From positions 18,288-82,287 of the forward strand of contig CAJUAL010000003.1 in the NCBI GenBank assembly GCA_910584405.1: DNA of 64,000 nt, read 5' to 3'. Origin of the DNA: an uncultured Vampirovibrio sp. (GTDB lineage Bacteria; Cyanobacteriota; Vampirovibrionia; Gastranaerophilales; Gastranaerophilaceae). Shown here piece after piece: positions 16,923-26,275 of this stretch (positions within the stretch are counted from its first letter, which is position 1; each line of letters begins with the position of its first letter). The position numbers and the translations under genes are program-made. The notes beneath the pieces were generated by a model. It was given only the letters and a program-made list of their open reading frames with translations, did no database searches and was not told the DNA's origin.

Positions 16923-19900
16923 ATGATGCTAATTTCTCTATATTTGTGCTTAATTTCAAAAGCTGTTTGTCGATTTTGTCAATTTTTCTTGTAACTTTTG
17001 AATCGTCAATTTCTTCAACAGCTGAAAGAATTTTTTCTAAAGACATTTCAAGCCTGTCGATTCTTTCTTGTTGTTGCTCAAATCGATCTTCCATATTACA
17101 AAGTTTGTTTATTTGTTTTTCAAAGAAAGCTAATCTTTCCTGTTGTTCATCAAATTTTTCTTCAATAGAGTTAAGTATATTTGTGTGTTGAGGAATTATT
17201 GATTTTAAGCCTTCTATTGATGTTTTAACATCTATAATCTCATCTGAATTTGTAGAGATTTTATTCATTCTTTCGCTTGTTGAATCAATCCATTCTCCTA
17301 TATAAATTAATGCCTGACGCATAACTTTATCAGAGTTATTAGAGCGTTCAATAAGCTTTGTAACCCTGTCAACTTTTGTTGACAGTTGATCATTAATTAT
17401 TTTACCTATCGAATCGGATACGTTTTCTTCTTGAGAAATTGTACTTTGAAGGTCTTCGACGGTTGTTCCTATACGATTAATATTGTCAATAATAAATGTT
17501 AGTTGTTCAGAGTTGGTATCTTGTTCTGAGTCTTGAAGTTCTTTCAGTGCAATTCTTAATTTTGCCAAATCAGATTCGATATCCTGCATTGAGTAAGAAT
17601 AATCGGTATCGGTGTTGGTAATTTGTTTTAATTGTTCGGTTACTTCAAATAAATTTTTATTAATTTGGTTTGTTTTTTCTTCTACGAAATCTTTAATGTC
17701 TTCTGTTTCTTCGATGAAAGATACTTGTTCAAAAATGGTTACAACAGCCGCCATAATTGATTCTTTCATATCTTTTAAAGATTTTTGAATCTCTTGAGAA
17801 TTATTTGAATTAATATTATTAACTTCAACGGTTAATTCATCAAGACATTTTTTAAATGCATCTGTGTTATTGTTGTTATCAAGCTTATCAAGATTGTCTT
17901 TTTGCTCTAAGATAAGTGCTTTAACATCTTCTAATGCAAACTGGGTTTCAGAATCATCATAACTTGCCAGAACATCTATTTTGTGGTTTAAAACTTCAAG
18001 CATAGATGTGATTTTAGCGTCAGATTCGGATAACTTTTTACCTTCGTTATCATTTTCCTGTGCACTTAATTTTGATTCAATAGAGTCAAGAGTAAATCTG
18101 ATGTCTTCAAAATCAGCAGAATTATCGGTTGCCGCAAGAATATCAATTTTTTCATTGATAAGGTTCAAGATTGACTGAATTTGAGCGTTAGATTCGATAA
18201 ATCCGCTGATATCTGTTTGACCTAAATCGGAGATAACCTGTTTTATATCATCAACCCAATCTGTGTTATCTGAAAGTGCTAAAACATCGATTTTGCTGTT
18301 GATTTGAGCAAGCATAGCGCGAATGTCATCACCTGCTATGTAGTTTTTAACCTCTTCAAGCCATGTTTTATCAACAGAACCTGTAGTTTTAATATCATTT
18401 TGAAGATTTTTTATATCTTCTTGCAACAATTCAAGTGCTTTAACAATATCAAAATTGTCAGATTCTTCGTCTATAATATCTATTTCTGATTCTCTTTCAT
18501 CAGTTGAATCCGAGTCAAGTTTAGTTTTTATAGCATTTAATACTTCTTCAAGTTCAGGGTTTTTATCTGATAATTCACTTAAAAGTGTTGAGAATTTTTC
18601 AAAATCTTCTTTTATTTCAGATAATTTTGATTTTTCAAATTCTTTTTCATAATCATTTATCTCAAATCCGTCACTAGAAGAAAATTCAATTTTGTGTCTT
18701 AAATTTTCTATTGCATCAATAATTGCAGAACTGTTGTCATAAACCGCCAATAAGGATTTGATATCTTCTCTTTGGCTTACAAATTGTTCTGATATAGAAG
18801 TTTGAATATCTGTAGAAATTTTTTCAAAAAATTCCTGCTGTTCTTTTCTAAAATCATTTACCTGAGCTGCAAATTCCCTAAATTCTTTAATATCAGATAC
18901 ATCCGCAGGAGTTATTGCAGATAATGTACTTTCAAGGTCTGATTTTAGCGTATCAATTTTAATCAGAACAGAATCAATATCTGATAGTACAAAATCTCTT
19001 AGGTTATTTTCGTTTGCACTGATTTCATTAGAAATTTTTGTATAGATTTCTTCTAATTTTTCAGTTGCAGCAGAATCTAATACTGTTTCTTTTACGGATT
19101 CTCTTACAACTTCAAGCGGTTCGGAAATATTTCTGAAACTTGATTGAACCATATTAGATAACATATTTGATAATAATTCTTTTATCGGTGTAAGTTCTTT
19201 TATAAGAACTTCATTTCTTTCATTAATGTTATTGACAATATCTGTATTTACAAGTTCTAATTCCTGTTTGAAATCAATCAATTTGTTGTCTGCAACGGTT
19301 AATCGTTCATACATGTCGATGTTGCCGCTGTTTGAATGACGTAATTCTTTAATTAAGTCAAGCATTAGCGCTGTTTTTTCTTCAATAAGCTCTGTATTAT
19401 AAATGAATCCGTTATTTATTTGTTTTTCAATGTCAGAACTTAATTCGTCAAGTTTTTCTGAAATAAATTCAGAGATATTGTTTTCGTTTGAATCTTTGTT
19501 GAAGCTTAATGAATTAAACGAACCTCCAAGAGTTTTTATTTGATTTTTAATTTCTGATAGTTCAGAAGCCGAATCTTCTAAATTATCTGAAGGTACAACA
19601 TTTTGCAGATTTTCGAGCCTTGAGATTATTTGAGATAAAGTTTCTTCATTTGTTGATTTCAAGTTTGAAAGAATTTCTTCCAAATTTGCTAATCTTGATG
19701 AAATCTGAGTATTCGCATCAGTATTATCAAGAGCTGTTTTTAATTCCAAAACGTATGTTTCAAATTGTGATAATAATCTGTTATTTGCAGAATCTATTTC
19801 TTCAGCTTGAGATTTTTTAGTTTCAAGCAGTTCTTTGATTTCTGTAATTGATGTATCAATAGTTGCTGTACCGGTTTTTAGTGCTTCAAGATTTAAGGTA

Positions 19901-21765
19901 AGATTTTCAATAAATGTTTTTAAATCTTCACTAAAACGGTCAAAGTCTTCCACAGTTACAATATTTGATGCTGACTGTTGAAGTTCAGAAAGTGCAACGA
20001 TTATTGAATCATTGTGCATTTCTGTAGTGTTAATAAAATCGTTTTTCAAGTCTTCAATCATTGAATAAACTTCAGAAACTGTTCTGTTTACTTTTTTTGC
20101 ATCTGTATTTTTAGAAAGCTCTTCCAGATCTGTTGCGATTTTTTTAGATGTTGAAAGAATTTCTATAATATCTTTTTGATTGGCTTTTGTTGGGAACTGA
20201 GAGAGTATTTCGTCTGATTTTTCTTTCAGTTTAGAGTCAACAAGCCAATTTTCAATGCTTGATGTTTTATCATAAAGCTGTTCAAATTCATCATCAAAGT
20301 TTAGATTATCAATCATTTCTTCGATTTCATCAGCTTTAGCTTCAAGACTTTCAATATCAGATTTGTTTGCAACATCTTGCAGGTTTTCGACAAGGCTTAA
20401 CTGATTATTATTAAGGGTTGCCATATCCTGATGAGTTGGCAGATTATCGAGTTTGTCTGCTAAAATATCTGTTTTTTCAAGCAAAGTTTCTACTGCGCTT
20501 TTGTTAAGCAGATCGTTTTCCAAAATTCTGTCGATGTCTTCTTTTTGCGGAAGCTCGGACAGCATTCTTGAAATGTGATTTTTAATGTCGTAACTTTGAT
20601 TTTCAAAAGAAATATCATCAATTGCTGTTAAAACTTTTGACATAACCGCTTCATTTATATCAGATGCGATGTTTTTGATAACTGCTAATTCATTGGTAAT
20701 AGTGTTAATACGATTATCAATTTCTGTAATATTTTCAGCATAATCAAGCTTATTAATGTCTTGTGAAAGACTTTCAAATTGTTTGAACAGGTTTTGAAGC
20801 GCATCTTCAAACATTCTTGTATCAGGCTGAGCATCAATATTTTTGGTAACGTCAGCCAGTGATTGTTTTATTTCATCTGTTTGAGATATAAGCGCATCTG
20901 TTTCTGTTGCGATTTTGGTAAATAATTCTTTTGTTACAACTTCATCAAGTTTATTATTCATAATACTTGCAGCAACTTCAAGCCCGTTAATGTCGGTTTT
21001 GTCTGCCAGTGTTGTAAGTTTTTCTGATATCTCTTCGGATTTTTTTATAATAGAATCAATTACCCCTTGAGTAAGTTTTAAGCTTTCGTTTGTTGCAACG
21101 TTAGAAAGAATTTTTTCAAGATTCTCGTCGCGTTTATCAATTGATGTTAAGTAGTTAACGATGTCGCTTGTTGCTTTGTACATGATTTCAACTTGTTCTG
21201 AGATTTTGGCATTAGTTTCTGTTTGGTCAAGTTTAATCATATTGGATATAATAGTTTTTAAATCCGTATTGACACTATCAATTGCACTTTTGTAACTGTG
21301 GTTCAGGTTTTCAAAATCATTTCTAAGAAGCGTAATTGTTCTTAAGATATCTTCTTTGTCTGATTTATCTGTGCTGATATCTGCTAATCTTGTTTCAATA
21401 CCGCTGAGGATAGCTTTTTGCTGGCGGGATTCAGAGTAGAAATTGTTAAGGTTTGTAGTGAAAATTTCAAATAATTCTTTAATTTCTTTATTTTTAACAT
21501 GCTCATCTTGAACTTTAAACATTGCGCTTAAAGCTTTTTCGATTTCAGTAAATCTTGATTGAGTTGTTGAATATTTATCATCAATGTTTTTTGCAAGTTC
21601 TCCCAGATAAGCCTTTAAAAGCTCTGCTGATGCGGAGTTTCTTCCCATAACATCAATTTTATTACTTATGCCTGCCAACAAATTGTCAAAACTCTGTGAG
21701 TTTGTGTAGTTAGCGTTTTTCATCTCCCTTAGTAATTCAACAATTAATTCTAATTCCTGAGCCAT
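16912..21765 (-). CDS. Giant 1617-aa coiled-coil protein
   Basis: A single uninterrupted 1617-aa reading frame, low in aromatic residues, Gly and Pro, and rich in Glu, Asp, Lys, Ser, Asn, Ile and Leu, with heptad-like helical patterning throughout. No signal peptide, membrane segment or enzyme domain is visible. Units of the type KIDVLA..D (about residues 1155, 1205, 1260) repeat at 50-57 residue spacing. The C-terminus (EKIDDQQERL-like, then DRLEMSLEKILSAVEEI) is a strong coiled coil. Good ribosome-binding site (AAGGA, seven bases). It overlaps the oxidase gene downstream. The form suggests a cytoplasmic scaffold or filament-forming protein; no homologue can be named. Confidence 0.85.
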   Translation of the reverse strand: MAQELELIVELLREMKNANYTNSQSFDNLLAGISNKIDVMGRNSASAELLKAYLGELAKNIDDKYSTTQSRFTEIEKALSAMFKVQDEHVKNKEIKELFEIFTTNLNNFYSESRQQKAILSGIETRLADISTDKSDKEDILRTITLLRNDFENLNHSYKSAIDSVNTDLKTIISNMIKLDQTETNAKISEQVEIMYKATSDIVNYLTSIDKRDENLEKILSNVATNESLKLTQGVIDSIIKKSEEISEKLTTLADKTDINGLEVAASIMNNKLDEVVTKELFTKIATETDALISQTDEIKQSLADVTKNIDAQPDTRMFEDALQNLFKQFESLSQDINKLDYAENITEIDNRINTITNELAVIKNIASDINEAVMSKVLTAIDDISFENQSYDIKNHISRMLSELPQKEDIDRILENDLLNKSAVETLLEKTDILADKLDNLPTHQDMATLNNNQLSLVENLQDVANKSDIESLEAKADEIEEMIDNLNFDDEFEQLYDKTSSIENWLVDSKLKEKSDEILSQFPTKANQKDIIEILSTSKKIATDLEELSKNTDAKKVNRTVSEVYSMIEDLKNDFINTTEMHNDSIIVALSELQQSASNIVTVEDFDRFSEDLKTFIENLTLNLEALKTGTATIDTSITEIKELLETKKSQAEEIDSANNRLLSQFETYVLELKTALDNTDANTQISSRLANLEEILSNLKSTNEETLSQIISRLENLQNVVPSDNLEDSASELSEIKNQIKTLGGSFNSLSFNKDSNENNISEFISEKLDELSSDIEKQINNGFIYNTELIEEKTALMLDLIKELRHSNSGNIDMYERLTVADNKLIDFKQELELVNTDIVNNINERNEVLIKELTPIKELLSNMLSNMVQSSFRNISEPLEVVRESVKETVLDSAATEKLEEIYTKISNEISANENNLRDFVLSDIDSVLIKIDTLKSDLESTLSAITPADVSDIKEFREFAAQVNDFRKEQQEFFEKISTDIQTSISEQFVSQREDIKSLLAVYDNSSAIIDAIENLRHKIEFSSSDGFEINDYEKEFEKSKLSEIKEDFEKFSTLLSELSDKNPELEEVLNAIKTKLDSDSTDERESEIDIIDEESDNFDIVKALELLQEDIKNLQNDIKTTGSVDKTWLEEVKNYIAGDDIRAMLAQINSKIDVLALSDNTDWVDDIKQVISDLGQTDISGFIESNAQIQSILNLINEKIDILAATDNSADFEDIRFTLDSIESKLSAQENDNEGKKLSESDAKITSMLEVLNHKIDVLASYDDSETQFALEDVKALILEQKDNLDKLDNNNNTDAFKKCLDELTVEVNNINSNNSQEIQKSLKDMKESIMAAVVTIFEQVSFIEETEDIKDFVEEKTNQINKNLFEVTEQLKQITNTDTDYSYSMQDIESDLAKLRIALKELQDSEQDTNSEQLTFIIDNINRIGTTVEDLQSTISQEENVSDSIGKIINDQLSTKVDRVTKLIERSNNSDKVMRQALIYIGEWIDSTSERMNKISTNSDEIIDVKTSIEGLKSIIPQHTNILNSIEEKFDEQQERLAFFEKQINKLCNMEDRFEQQQERIDRLEMSLEKILSAVEEIDDSKVTRKIDKIDKQLLKLSTNIEKLASYVD

Positions 21766-21927
21766 TTTATTATCCTTAAAATCTATCCCTACATTTTAAT
21801 TTTAGCAGGCTTAAAATTATTAGTAAATTTAATTAAGCAGATTTATTACAAATGTTAAGATTAACTGCTTAAAAACTGTTATTGGTGATAGAATGATATT
21901 ATATTGTATTTTGAATTGAGGGATAGT

Positions 21928-22140
21928 ATGAGTAAGATTGTTATAGATGAAACAAAGTGTAAGGCTTGCTATTTATGTATTAAGGAATGTCCTAAAAAGT
22001 TAATAAAGGTAAGTGAACGTACAAATAAACTCGGAAATAATGTCGTTGAATTTTGCGATCCGAATAATGAATGTTTGGGATGTGCAATGTGTGCGACAAG
22101 ATGTCCTGATTTAGCTATTACAGAAGTTTATAGAGGATAA
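21928..22140 (+). CDS. 2-oxoacid:ferredoxin oxidoreductase delta subunit (ferredoxin-like)
   Basis: A 70-aa protein with two [4Fe-4S] motifs: C11, C14, C17, C21 and C49, C52, C55, C59. This is the small ferredoxin-type subunit of KorABCD/VorABCD-like enzymes, relaying electrons from the TPP site to ferredoxin. I chose ATG 21928 because GAGGG lies five bases before it; a TTG eight codons earlier has no ribosome-binding site. First gene of a four-gene operon; nine bases to the alpha subunit. Confidence 0.92.
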   Translation: MSKIVIDETKCKACYLCIKECPKKLIKVSERTNKLGNNVVEFCDPNNECLGCAMCATRCPDLAITEVYRG

Positions 22141-22148
22141 GTAATATT

Positions 22149-23216
22149 ATGGCAGTAGAATGTTTAACCGGTAAAAAAGTTTTAATGAAAGGTAATTACG
22201 CAATAGCGCAGGCTGCAGTAATTGCGGGATGCGAATGTTATTTCGGGTACCCTATTACTCCGCAGAGTGAAATCGGCGAATTTATGAGCGGTAAGATGCA
22301 AGAGCTTGGCAGAGCGTATGTTTCAGCTGAAAGTGAATTGGCTGCTATAAATATGGTTTTAGGAGCATGCTCAACAGGTGCTAAGGCTATGTCTTCATCA
22401 TCATCATGCGCGGTAGCTTTAATGCAGGAAGCTTTATCTTATGCAACCGCAGATGAACTGCCTGTTGTGCTGGTTAGTGTAATGCGCGGAGGCCCGGGGT
22501 TAGGAAATATTTACCCTTCTCAGGGTGATTATTTTCAATCTACAAAAGGCGGCGGAAACGGTGATTATAAACTTATTGTTCTTGCTCCGTCAACTGTTCA
22601 GGAGTGTGCTGATTTAACTTACAAAGCTTTTTATCTTGCTCATAAGTACAAAAATCCTACGGTATTGCTTGCTGACGGTTTGTTAGGTCAAATGATGGCT
22701 CCTGTTGAATTTAAACCTTATCCGTACCCTGAAACAGATAATTCTTCTTGGGCATTAAACGGAGCTAAAGGTCGTGACGGCAGAATTATTCGCTCTTATG
22801 CCCCGTTAGCTGACAGACAATGCGAATTTTTGGAAAAACTTTACGATAAATATAAAACCATTGAAGAAAATGAAACCGAATGGGAAGAAGTAAATACTCA
22901 AGACGCTGATGTCGTTTTGGTAAGTTTTGGTTCAACTTCGCGAAATGTAAATTCAGCTGCGAAACTTCTTAGACAAAAAGGTCTAAAAGTTGGTACCTTA
23001 AGACCAATTACGTTGTTCCCGTTCCCGAACAAACGTCTTGCAGAGTTATCTCAAACTGTTAAAAAGTTTGTTGTCGTTGAAGTTAATATGGGACAGATGG
23101 TAAACGATGTTAAGCTTGCTGTAAACGGCAAGGTGCCTGTTGAACTTATTCATAAAGGTGTTGGCACCCCGCCTGATCCTGAAGATATTGCAGCAAAAGT
23201 TGAGGAGTTAATGTAA
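22149..23216 (+). CDS. 2-oxoacid:ferredoxin oxidoreductase alpha subunit
   Basis: A 355-aa alpha subunit of a four-subunit 2-oxoacid:ferredoxin oxidoreductase (2-oxoglutarate or branched-chain 2-oxoacid type, VorB/KorA). Seen: ECYFGYPITPQSEIGEFM, the catalytic-region ESELAAINMVLGA, and MRGGPGLGNIYPSQGDY. The enzyme oxidatively decarboxylates a 2-oxoacid with CoA to acyl-CoA, CO2 and reduced ferredoxin, the usual anaerobic replacement for the dehydrogenase complex. The beta gene starts on its last base. The exact substrate cannot be set from sequence. Confidence 0.92.
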   Translation: MAVECLTGKKVLMKGNYAIAQAAVIAGCECYFGYPITPQSEIGEFMSGKMQELGRAYVSAESELAAINMVLGACSTGAKAMSSSSSCAVALMQEALSYATADELPVVLVSVMRGGPGLGNIYPSQGDYFQSTKGGGNGDYKLIVLAPSTVQECADLTYKAFYLAHKYKNPTVLLADGLLGQMMAPVEFKPYPYPETDNSSWALNGAKGRDGRIIRSYAPLADRQCEFLEKLYDKYKTIEENETEWEEVNTQDADVVLVSFGSTSRNVNSAAKLLRQKGLKVGTLRPITLFPFPNKRLAELSQTVKKFVVVEVNMGQMVNDVKLAVNGKVPVELIHKGVGTPPDPEDIAAKVEELM

Positions 23217-23971
23217 TGGCAACACAAGTTTTTAAAATAGCAGATACATTTAGAAAAGATGCAAAATATACATTCTGTCCGGGATGTGACCATGGGGTTG
23301 CAGTCAGATTGGTTGCAGAAGTCTTGGAAGAATTAGGATTGAAGGAAAAAGCAATTTGCGCAGCATCAATTGGTTGTTCTGTTACAATTTATGATTTTTT
23401 AAATATTGATGCTTTGGAAGCTCCTCACGGCAGAGCTATGGCAGAAGCTACGGGAATAAAAAGAGCCAGACCTGATAAATTTGTATTTACATATCAAGGT
23501 GACGGTGATTTTGCTTCAATCGGGCTTGCTGAAAGTATGCATGCCGCATTAAGAGGTGAAAAAATCTCTGCTATATGTATAAATAATACAACATACGGTA
23601 TGACAGGCGGTCAATTGGGACCTACAACAATGTTAGGACAGGTTACGACAACTTCCCCGACAGGACGGAATCTTGAATACTACGGTTATCCGATAAAAGT
23701 TGCAGAACATATTGCGCTTTGTGACGGAACTGCTTTTAGTGCAAGGGTTTCTCTTGATTCTGTTGCAAATATCAGAAAAGCTAAACAAGCTATTAAAAAA
23801 GCTTTTGAGGTTCAGATAAAAGGTTTAGGCTTAGGGTTTGTAGAAATTCTTTCAAGCTGTCCTACAAACTGGAGAATGACACCGGAACAAGCTCACGAAC
23901 GTGTTAGAAATGAAATGATGCAGGTGTTTAAACCCGGTATATACAAAGATGTTACAGAAAAGTTAGGTTAA
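23216..23971 (+). CDS. 2-oxoacid:ferredoxin oxidoreductase beta subunit (TPP-binding)
   Basis: A 251-aa subunit carrying thiamine diphosphate. Seen: FCPGCDHGVAVRLVAEVL, the TPP/Mg motif GDGDFASIGLAESMHAA, and NNTTYGMTGGQLGPTT, where an Asn/Thr-rich segment and GMTGGQ are standard for the family. The C-terminus includes LGFVEILSSCPTNWRMTPE. It acts with the alpha, gamma and delta subunits encoded around it and is coupled to the alpha gene through TAATG. Confidence 0.94.
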   Translation: MATQVFKIADTFRKDAKYTFCPGCDHGVAVRLVAEVLEELGLKEKAICAASIGCSVTIYDFLNIDALEAPHGRAMAEATGIKRARPDKFVFTYQGDGDFASIGLAESMHAALRGEKISAICINNTTYGMTGGQLGPTTMLGQVTTTSPTGRNLEYYGYPIKVAEHIALCDGTAFSARVSLDSVANIRKAKQAIKKAFEVQIKGLGLGFVEILSSCPTNWRMTPEQAHERVRNEMMQVFKPGIYKDVTEKLG

Positions 23972-23975
23972 GATT

Positions 23976-24524
23976 ATGGAAAAAGATTTTATAGTTGCAG
24001 GATTTGGCGGTCAAGGCGTATTGTTAGCTGGTGAAGTTTTAGCTAACGGGTTTATGCTTGATGATAAAAATGTTACCTGGTATCCTTCTTACGGAGCTGA
24101 AATGCGCGGAGGAACAGTTAATTGTACTGTTGTGATGTCGGATGTTGAAGTTAGTGCGGTTCAAAAATCTTGCGCTGACTATATAGTTGTATTGAATCAG
24201 GCTTCTTTTGACCGATTTGAATCTCAGGTGAGAAAAGGCGGTACAATTGTTGTTAATTCGTCGCTTGCAAATGTAAAAAAATCCAGAGATGATATAAATT
24301 ATGTCCTTGCTCCGATTACTCAAACGGCGCATGATAAACTCGGAAATGTAAAAATGTCTAATATACTTGCATTAGGTATTTTATCCGGAGTAAGTAAAGT
24401 TATTTCTTTGGAATCTTTGGAAAAAGCTTTGTATAATGTGATTCCGCCTCATCGTAAAGCTTTGATTCCAAAAAATATTGAAGCGCTAAAACTCGGTTAT
24501 GAGTATGATTTATTAAAGGTTTAA
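23976..24524 (+). CDS. 2-oxoacid:ferredoxin oxidoreductase gamma subunit
   Basis: A 182-aa gamma subunit of the same enzyme. Its start reads DFIVAGFGGQGVLLAGEVLA and is followed by TWYPSYGAEMRGGTVNCTVV, both standard for the POR/KOR gamma domain. Gene order is delta-alpha-beta-gamma with one to nine base gaps, consistent with one transcript and equal subunit production. Two hairpins follow. Confidence 0.93.
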   Translation: MEKDFIVAGFGGQGVLLAGEVLANGFMLDDKNVTWYPSYGAEMRGGTVNCTVVMSDVEVSAVQKSCADYIVVLNQASFDRFESQVRKGGTIVVNSSLANVKKSRDDINYVLAPITQTAHDKLGNVKMSNILALGILSGVSKVISLESLEKALYNVIPPHRKALIPKNIEALKLGYEYDLLKV

Positions 24525-24526
24525 TC

Positions 24527-24580
24527 TAAAATCACCTAAAAAGTTGATTTTAAATTTTAAAGAACAGTTTATTCTTTAAA
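24527..24580 (+). terminator. Two tandem AT-rich hairpins after the oxidoreductase operon
   Basis: TAAAATCA/TGATTTTA (24527-24552) followed by TTTAAAGAA/TTCTTTAAA (24556-24580). The first is followed by AAATTTT. They are the likely stop of the operon, though the T-runs are short. Confidence 0.5.
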
Positions 24581-24588
24581 TGTGATAT

Positions 24589-24837
24589 ATGAGAGGTTTA
24601 AGTAAAGTGAAACAAAATCTTATTTGTTCTATCCGAGAGAAAGAATTACAACTGTCGAAATTAGGTGAACACATTGAAAAAAGTAGTGTCTGTGCAGATT
24701 TGTATAATAAAATTTTAATAGAAAAAGCTATCCTAAAAAAAGAATTGGACGATTTGCAAAATAAATCTATAATGAATCGTATAAAACATCTGCTTCCCCG
24801 TCGTGAAAAATTAATTTGCGATTATTTTAAGGGGTAA
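24589..24837 (+). CDS. Small coiled-coil protein, unknown
   Basis: An 82-aa basic helical protein (KELQLSKLGEHIEKS, then EKAILKKELDDLQNK) ending in a lysine/arginine-rich tail. Not a known family. The ATG at 24589 has no ribosome-binding site; a GTG at 24607, with AGAGG ten bases before, is a better start and would give a 76-aa product. It lies after a terminator-like hairpin and before rpsU's promoter. It may be real but support is modest. Confidence 0.5.
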   Translation: MRGLSKVKQNLICSIREKELQLSKLGEHIEKSSVCADLYNKILIEKAILKKELDDLQNKSIMNRIKHLLPRREKLICDYFKG

Positions 24838-24877
24838 ATGGGTAAAGGGGTAAAATCCTTTAATTTTCAATACCCCC

Positions 24878-24906
24878 TTGCCAAAATTATGCCTTTATAC
24901 TATACT
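24878..24906 (+). promoter_or_regulatory. Promoter of rpsU
   Basis: TTGCCA (24878-24883), 17-base spacer, TATACT (24901-24906), located 39 bases before the rpsU start. A ribosome-binding site AAAGGTGGTG follows. Confidence 0.8.
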
Positions 24907-24945
24907 TGTGTTGTAAAACAAGCTATAAAGGTGGTGAAAATATAA

Positions 24946-25119
24946 ATGGCAGAAGTTAAAGTTGGCGAAAACGAAAGTATCGAAAGCGCTTTAAGACGTT
25001 TCAAAAAGAAAATCCAAAAAGCCGGTATTCTTTCTGAAGTAAAAAAACGTGAAAGATATGAAAAGCCAAGCGTTAAAAGAAAACATAAATCTGAAGCAGC
25101 TCGTAAAAGAAAAGTTTAG
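24946..25119 (+). CDS. rpsU: 30S ribosomal protein S21
   Basis: A 57-aa basic protein matching bS21: start MAEVKVGENESIESALRRFK, then KKIQKAGILSEVKKRERYEK and a Lys/Arg tail ending ARKRKV. It takes part in the small-subunit platform and initiation on mRNA. Strong ribosome-binding site, its own promoter, and a strong terminator downstream. Confidence 0.95.
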   Translation: MAEVKVGENESIESALRRFKKKIQKAGILSEVKKRERYEKPSVKRKHKSEAARKRKV

Positions 25120-25138
25120 GATTTTGTAATAAATTTAA

Positions 25139-25169
25139 AAGGCGGGAAAACAAAATGTTTTCCCGCCTT
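25139..25169. terminator. Bidirectional terminator between rpsU and the 97-aa gene
   Basis: AAGGCGGGAAAACA and TGTTTTCCCGCCTT form a perfect 14-bp stem with an AAA loop. T-rich flanks lie on both strands between the two convergent genes. Confidence 0.9.
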
Positions 25170-25172
25170 CTA

Positions 25173-25466
25173 TTAACCCAAAATACTGAATCCGACAATC
25201 GCGTTTGTATTAACATTAAACCAATCAAAAGCTACAAATACTTCAAGATTACATTCACATCCTGCTTTTCCACATTTGCATACTTCGTCAAGTTTTGCAA
25301 CTTTAACATCTTTTAATGCGATAAGGCAGTCGTGACAGTTTTCACATTTGTTATGATAATCGTGGATTGTTCCGAAAATGTGTAAATGGTTAGTAATAAT
25401 AAGTACTCGTTTTGTTGAGTTTTCTTCCATAATATGGTTGATAACTTCACCTAAATTTTTTGACAT
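25173..25466 (-). CDS. Cys-rich 97-aa protein, unknown
   Basis: Real gene by its ideal ribosome-binding site (AGGAGG eight bases before the ATG). Cysteines occur as KCENCHDC and CKCGKAGCEC, suggesting zinc or cluster binding. Around them are beta-strand-like stretches RVLIITNHLHIFGTIHDYH and VFVAFDWFNVNTNAIVGFSI, which give a small-barrel feel. No known family could be named. Followed by a shared bidirectional terminator. Confidence 0.7.
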   Translation of the reverse strand: MSKNLGEVINHIMEENSTKRVLIITNHLHIFGTIHDYHNKCENCHDCLIALKDVKVAKLDEVCKCGKAGCECNLEVFVAFDWFNVNTNAIVGFSILG

Positions 25467-25493
25467 AAATAAAACCTCCTTTTTGTGAACAGT

Positions 25494-25727
25494 TTAAGGA
25501 AGTTCTATGTTTTTTATATCCGCCATATTGTTATTTCTTAGTTTATTTTTGGGAACAACAAGTCCGCAATATTTACAGGCAAAATACTCCCCTGAGGAGT
25601 CTAATGGCATAAAAAGATGATTACATTTTTCATATTCTTCATCTTGTTGGGGTTCTAACGGATTAAATTCATCTTTTGGTTGTTTTTTATTTTTAAAAGC
25701 CTGAGCTATGAGTTCAAAAATATACAT
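25494..25727 (-). CDS. Small zinc-ribbon protein
   Basis: A 77-aa protein. One probable zinc ribbon is formed by KCNHLFMPLDSSGEYFACKYC, with C35-H37 and C51-C54, followed by GLVVPKN. N-terminal hydrophobic stretch YIFELIAQAF is too short for a membrane helix. It starts two bases after cdd stops and runs into the 97-aa gene, so the three genes may form one transcript. Function unknown. Confidence 0.65.
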   Translation of the reverse strand: MYIFELIAQAFKNKKQPKDEFNPLEPQQDEEYEKCNHLFMPLDSSGEYFACKYCGLVVPKNKLRNNNMADIKNIELP

Positions 25728-25729
25728 AA

Positions 25730-26116
25730 TTAAAGCGTAAAACTCTCAGGCAATAGCTCTGCCAGAGTGTAAGTTTTTAAATTGTCACCGACTTTAACTA
25801 TAATGTCGAGTTCATCATCGCTTTTGCAAAATTCGTGTAATACCTGACGGCAAGCCCCGCAAGGTGTACAATTATCCTGTTTTGGTGAATATATTGCAAT
25901 TGCTTTAATCTGTCTTTCTCCGTTTGCGATAGCGTTTCCGATAGCGTTTCTTTCAGCACAAATTGTCATCCCAAGGCTTCCGTTTTCAAAGTTGCAACCG
26001 ACATAGGTGTTGCCTTTATCTGTTAAAAGACAAGCTCCAACAGGAAATTTTGAGTACGGAGAATAAGAATTTTCAGAAACTTCTATTGCTTTTTGCATTA
26101 ACTCTTCATATGTCAT
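25730..26116 (-). CDS. cdd: Cytidine deaminase
   Basis: Cdd, 128 aa, converts (deoxy)cytidine to (deoxy)uridine in pyrimidine salvage. The homotetrameric-type signature is complete: zinc ligands C53 in TICAERNAIG with catalytic E55, and C86 and C89 in PCGACRQVL. The N-terminal YSPYSKFPVGACLL is also typical. Good ribosome-binding site AAGGAC. Confidence 0.96.
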   Translation of the reverse strand: MTYEELMQKAIEVSENSYSPYSKFPVGACLLTDKGNTYVGCNFENGSLGMTICAERNAIGNAIANGERQIKAIAIYSPKQDNCTPCGACRQVLHEFCKSDDELDIIVKVGDNLKTYTLAELLPESFTL

Positions 26117-26275
26117 AGTTAAGTCCTTTTTTCTTTTATTATAACCATAATTTCAAAAAAGTTATCCATTAATTAGAGGAAAGAGATTAATATTTGTTAA
26201 TATTTAGGAGAAAATTTAAAGTTTTATTATTCGGATGCCGTAATCAATAATAAGATAATAACCTAAGGACGTACT

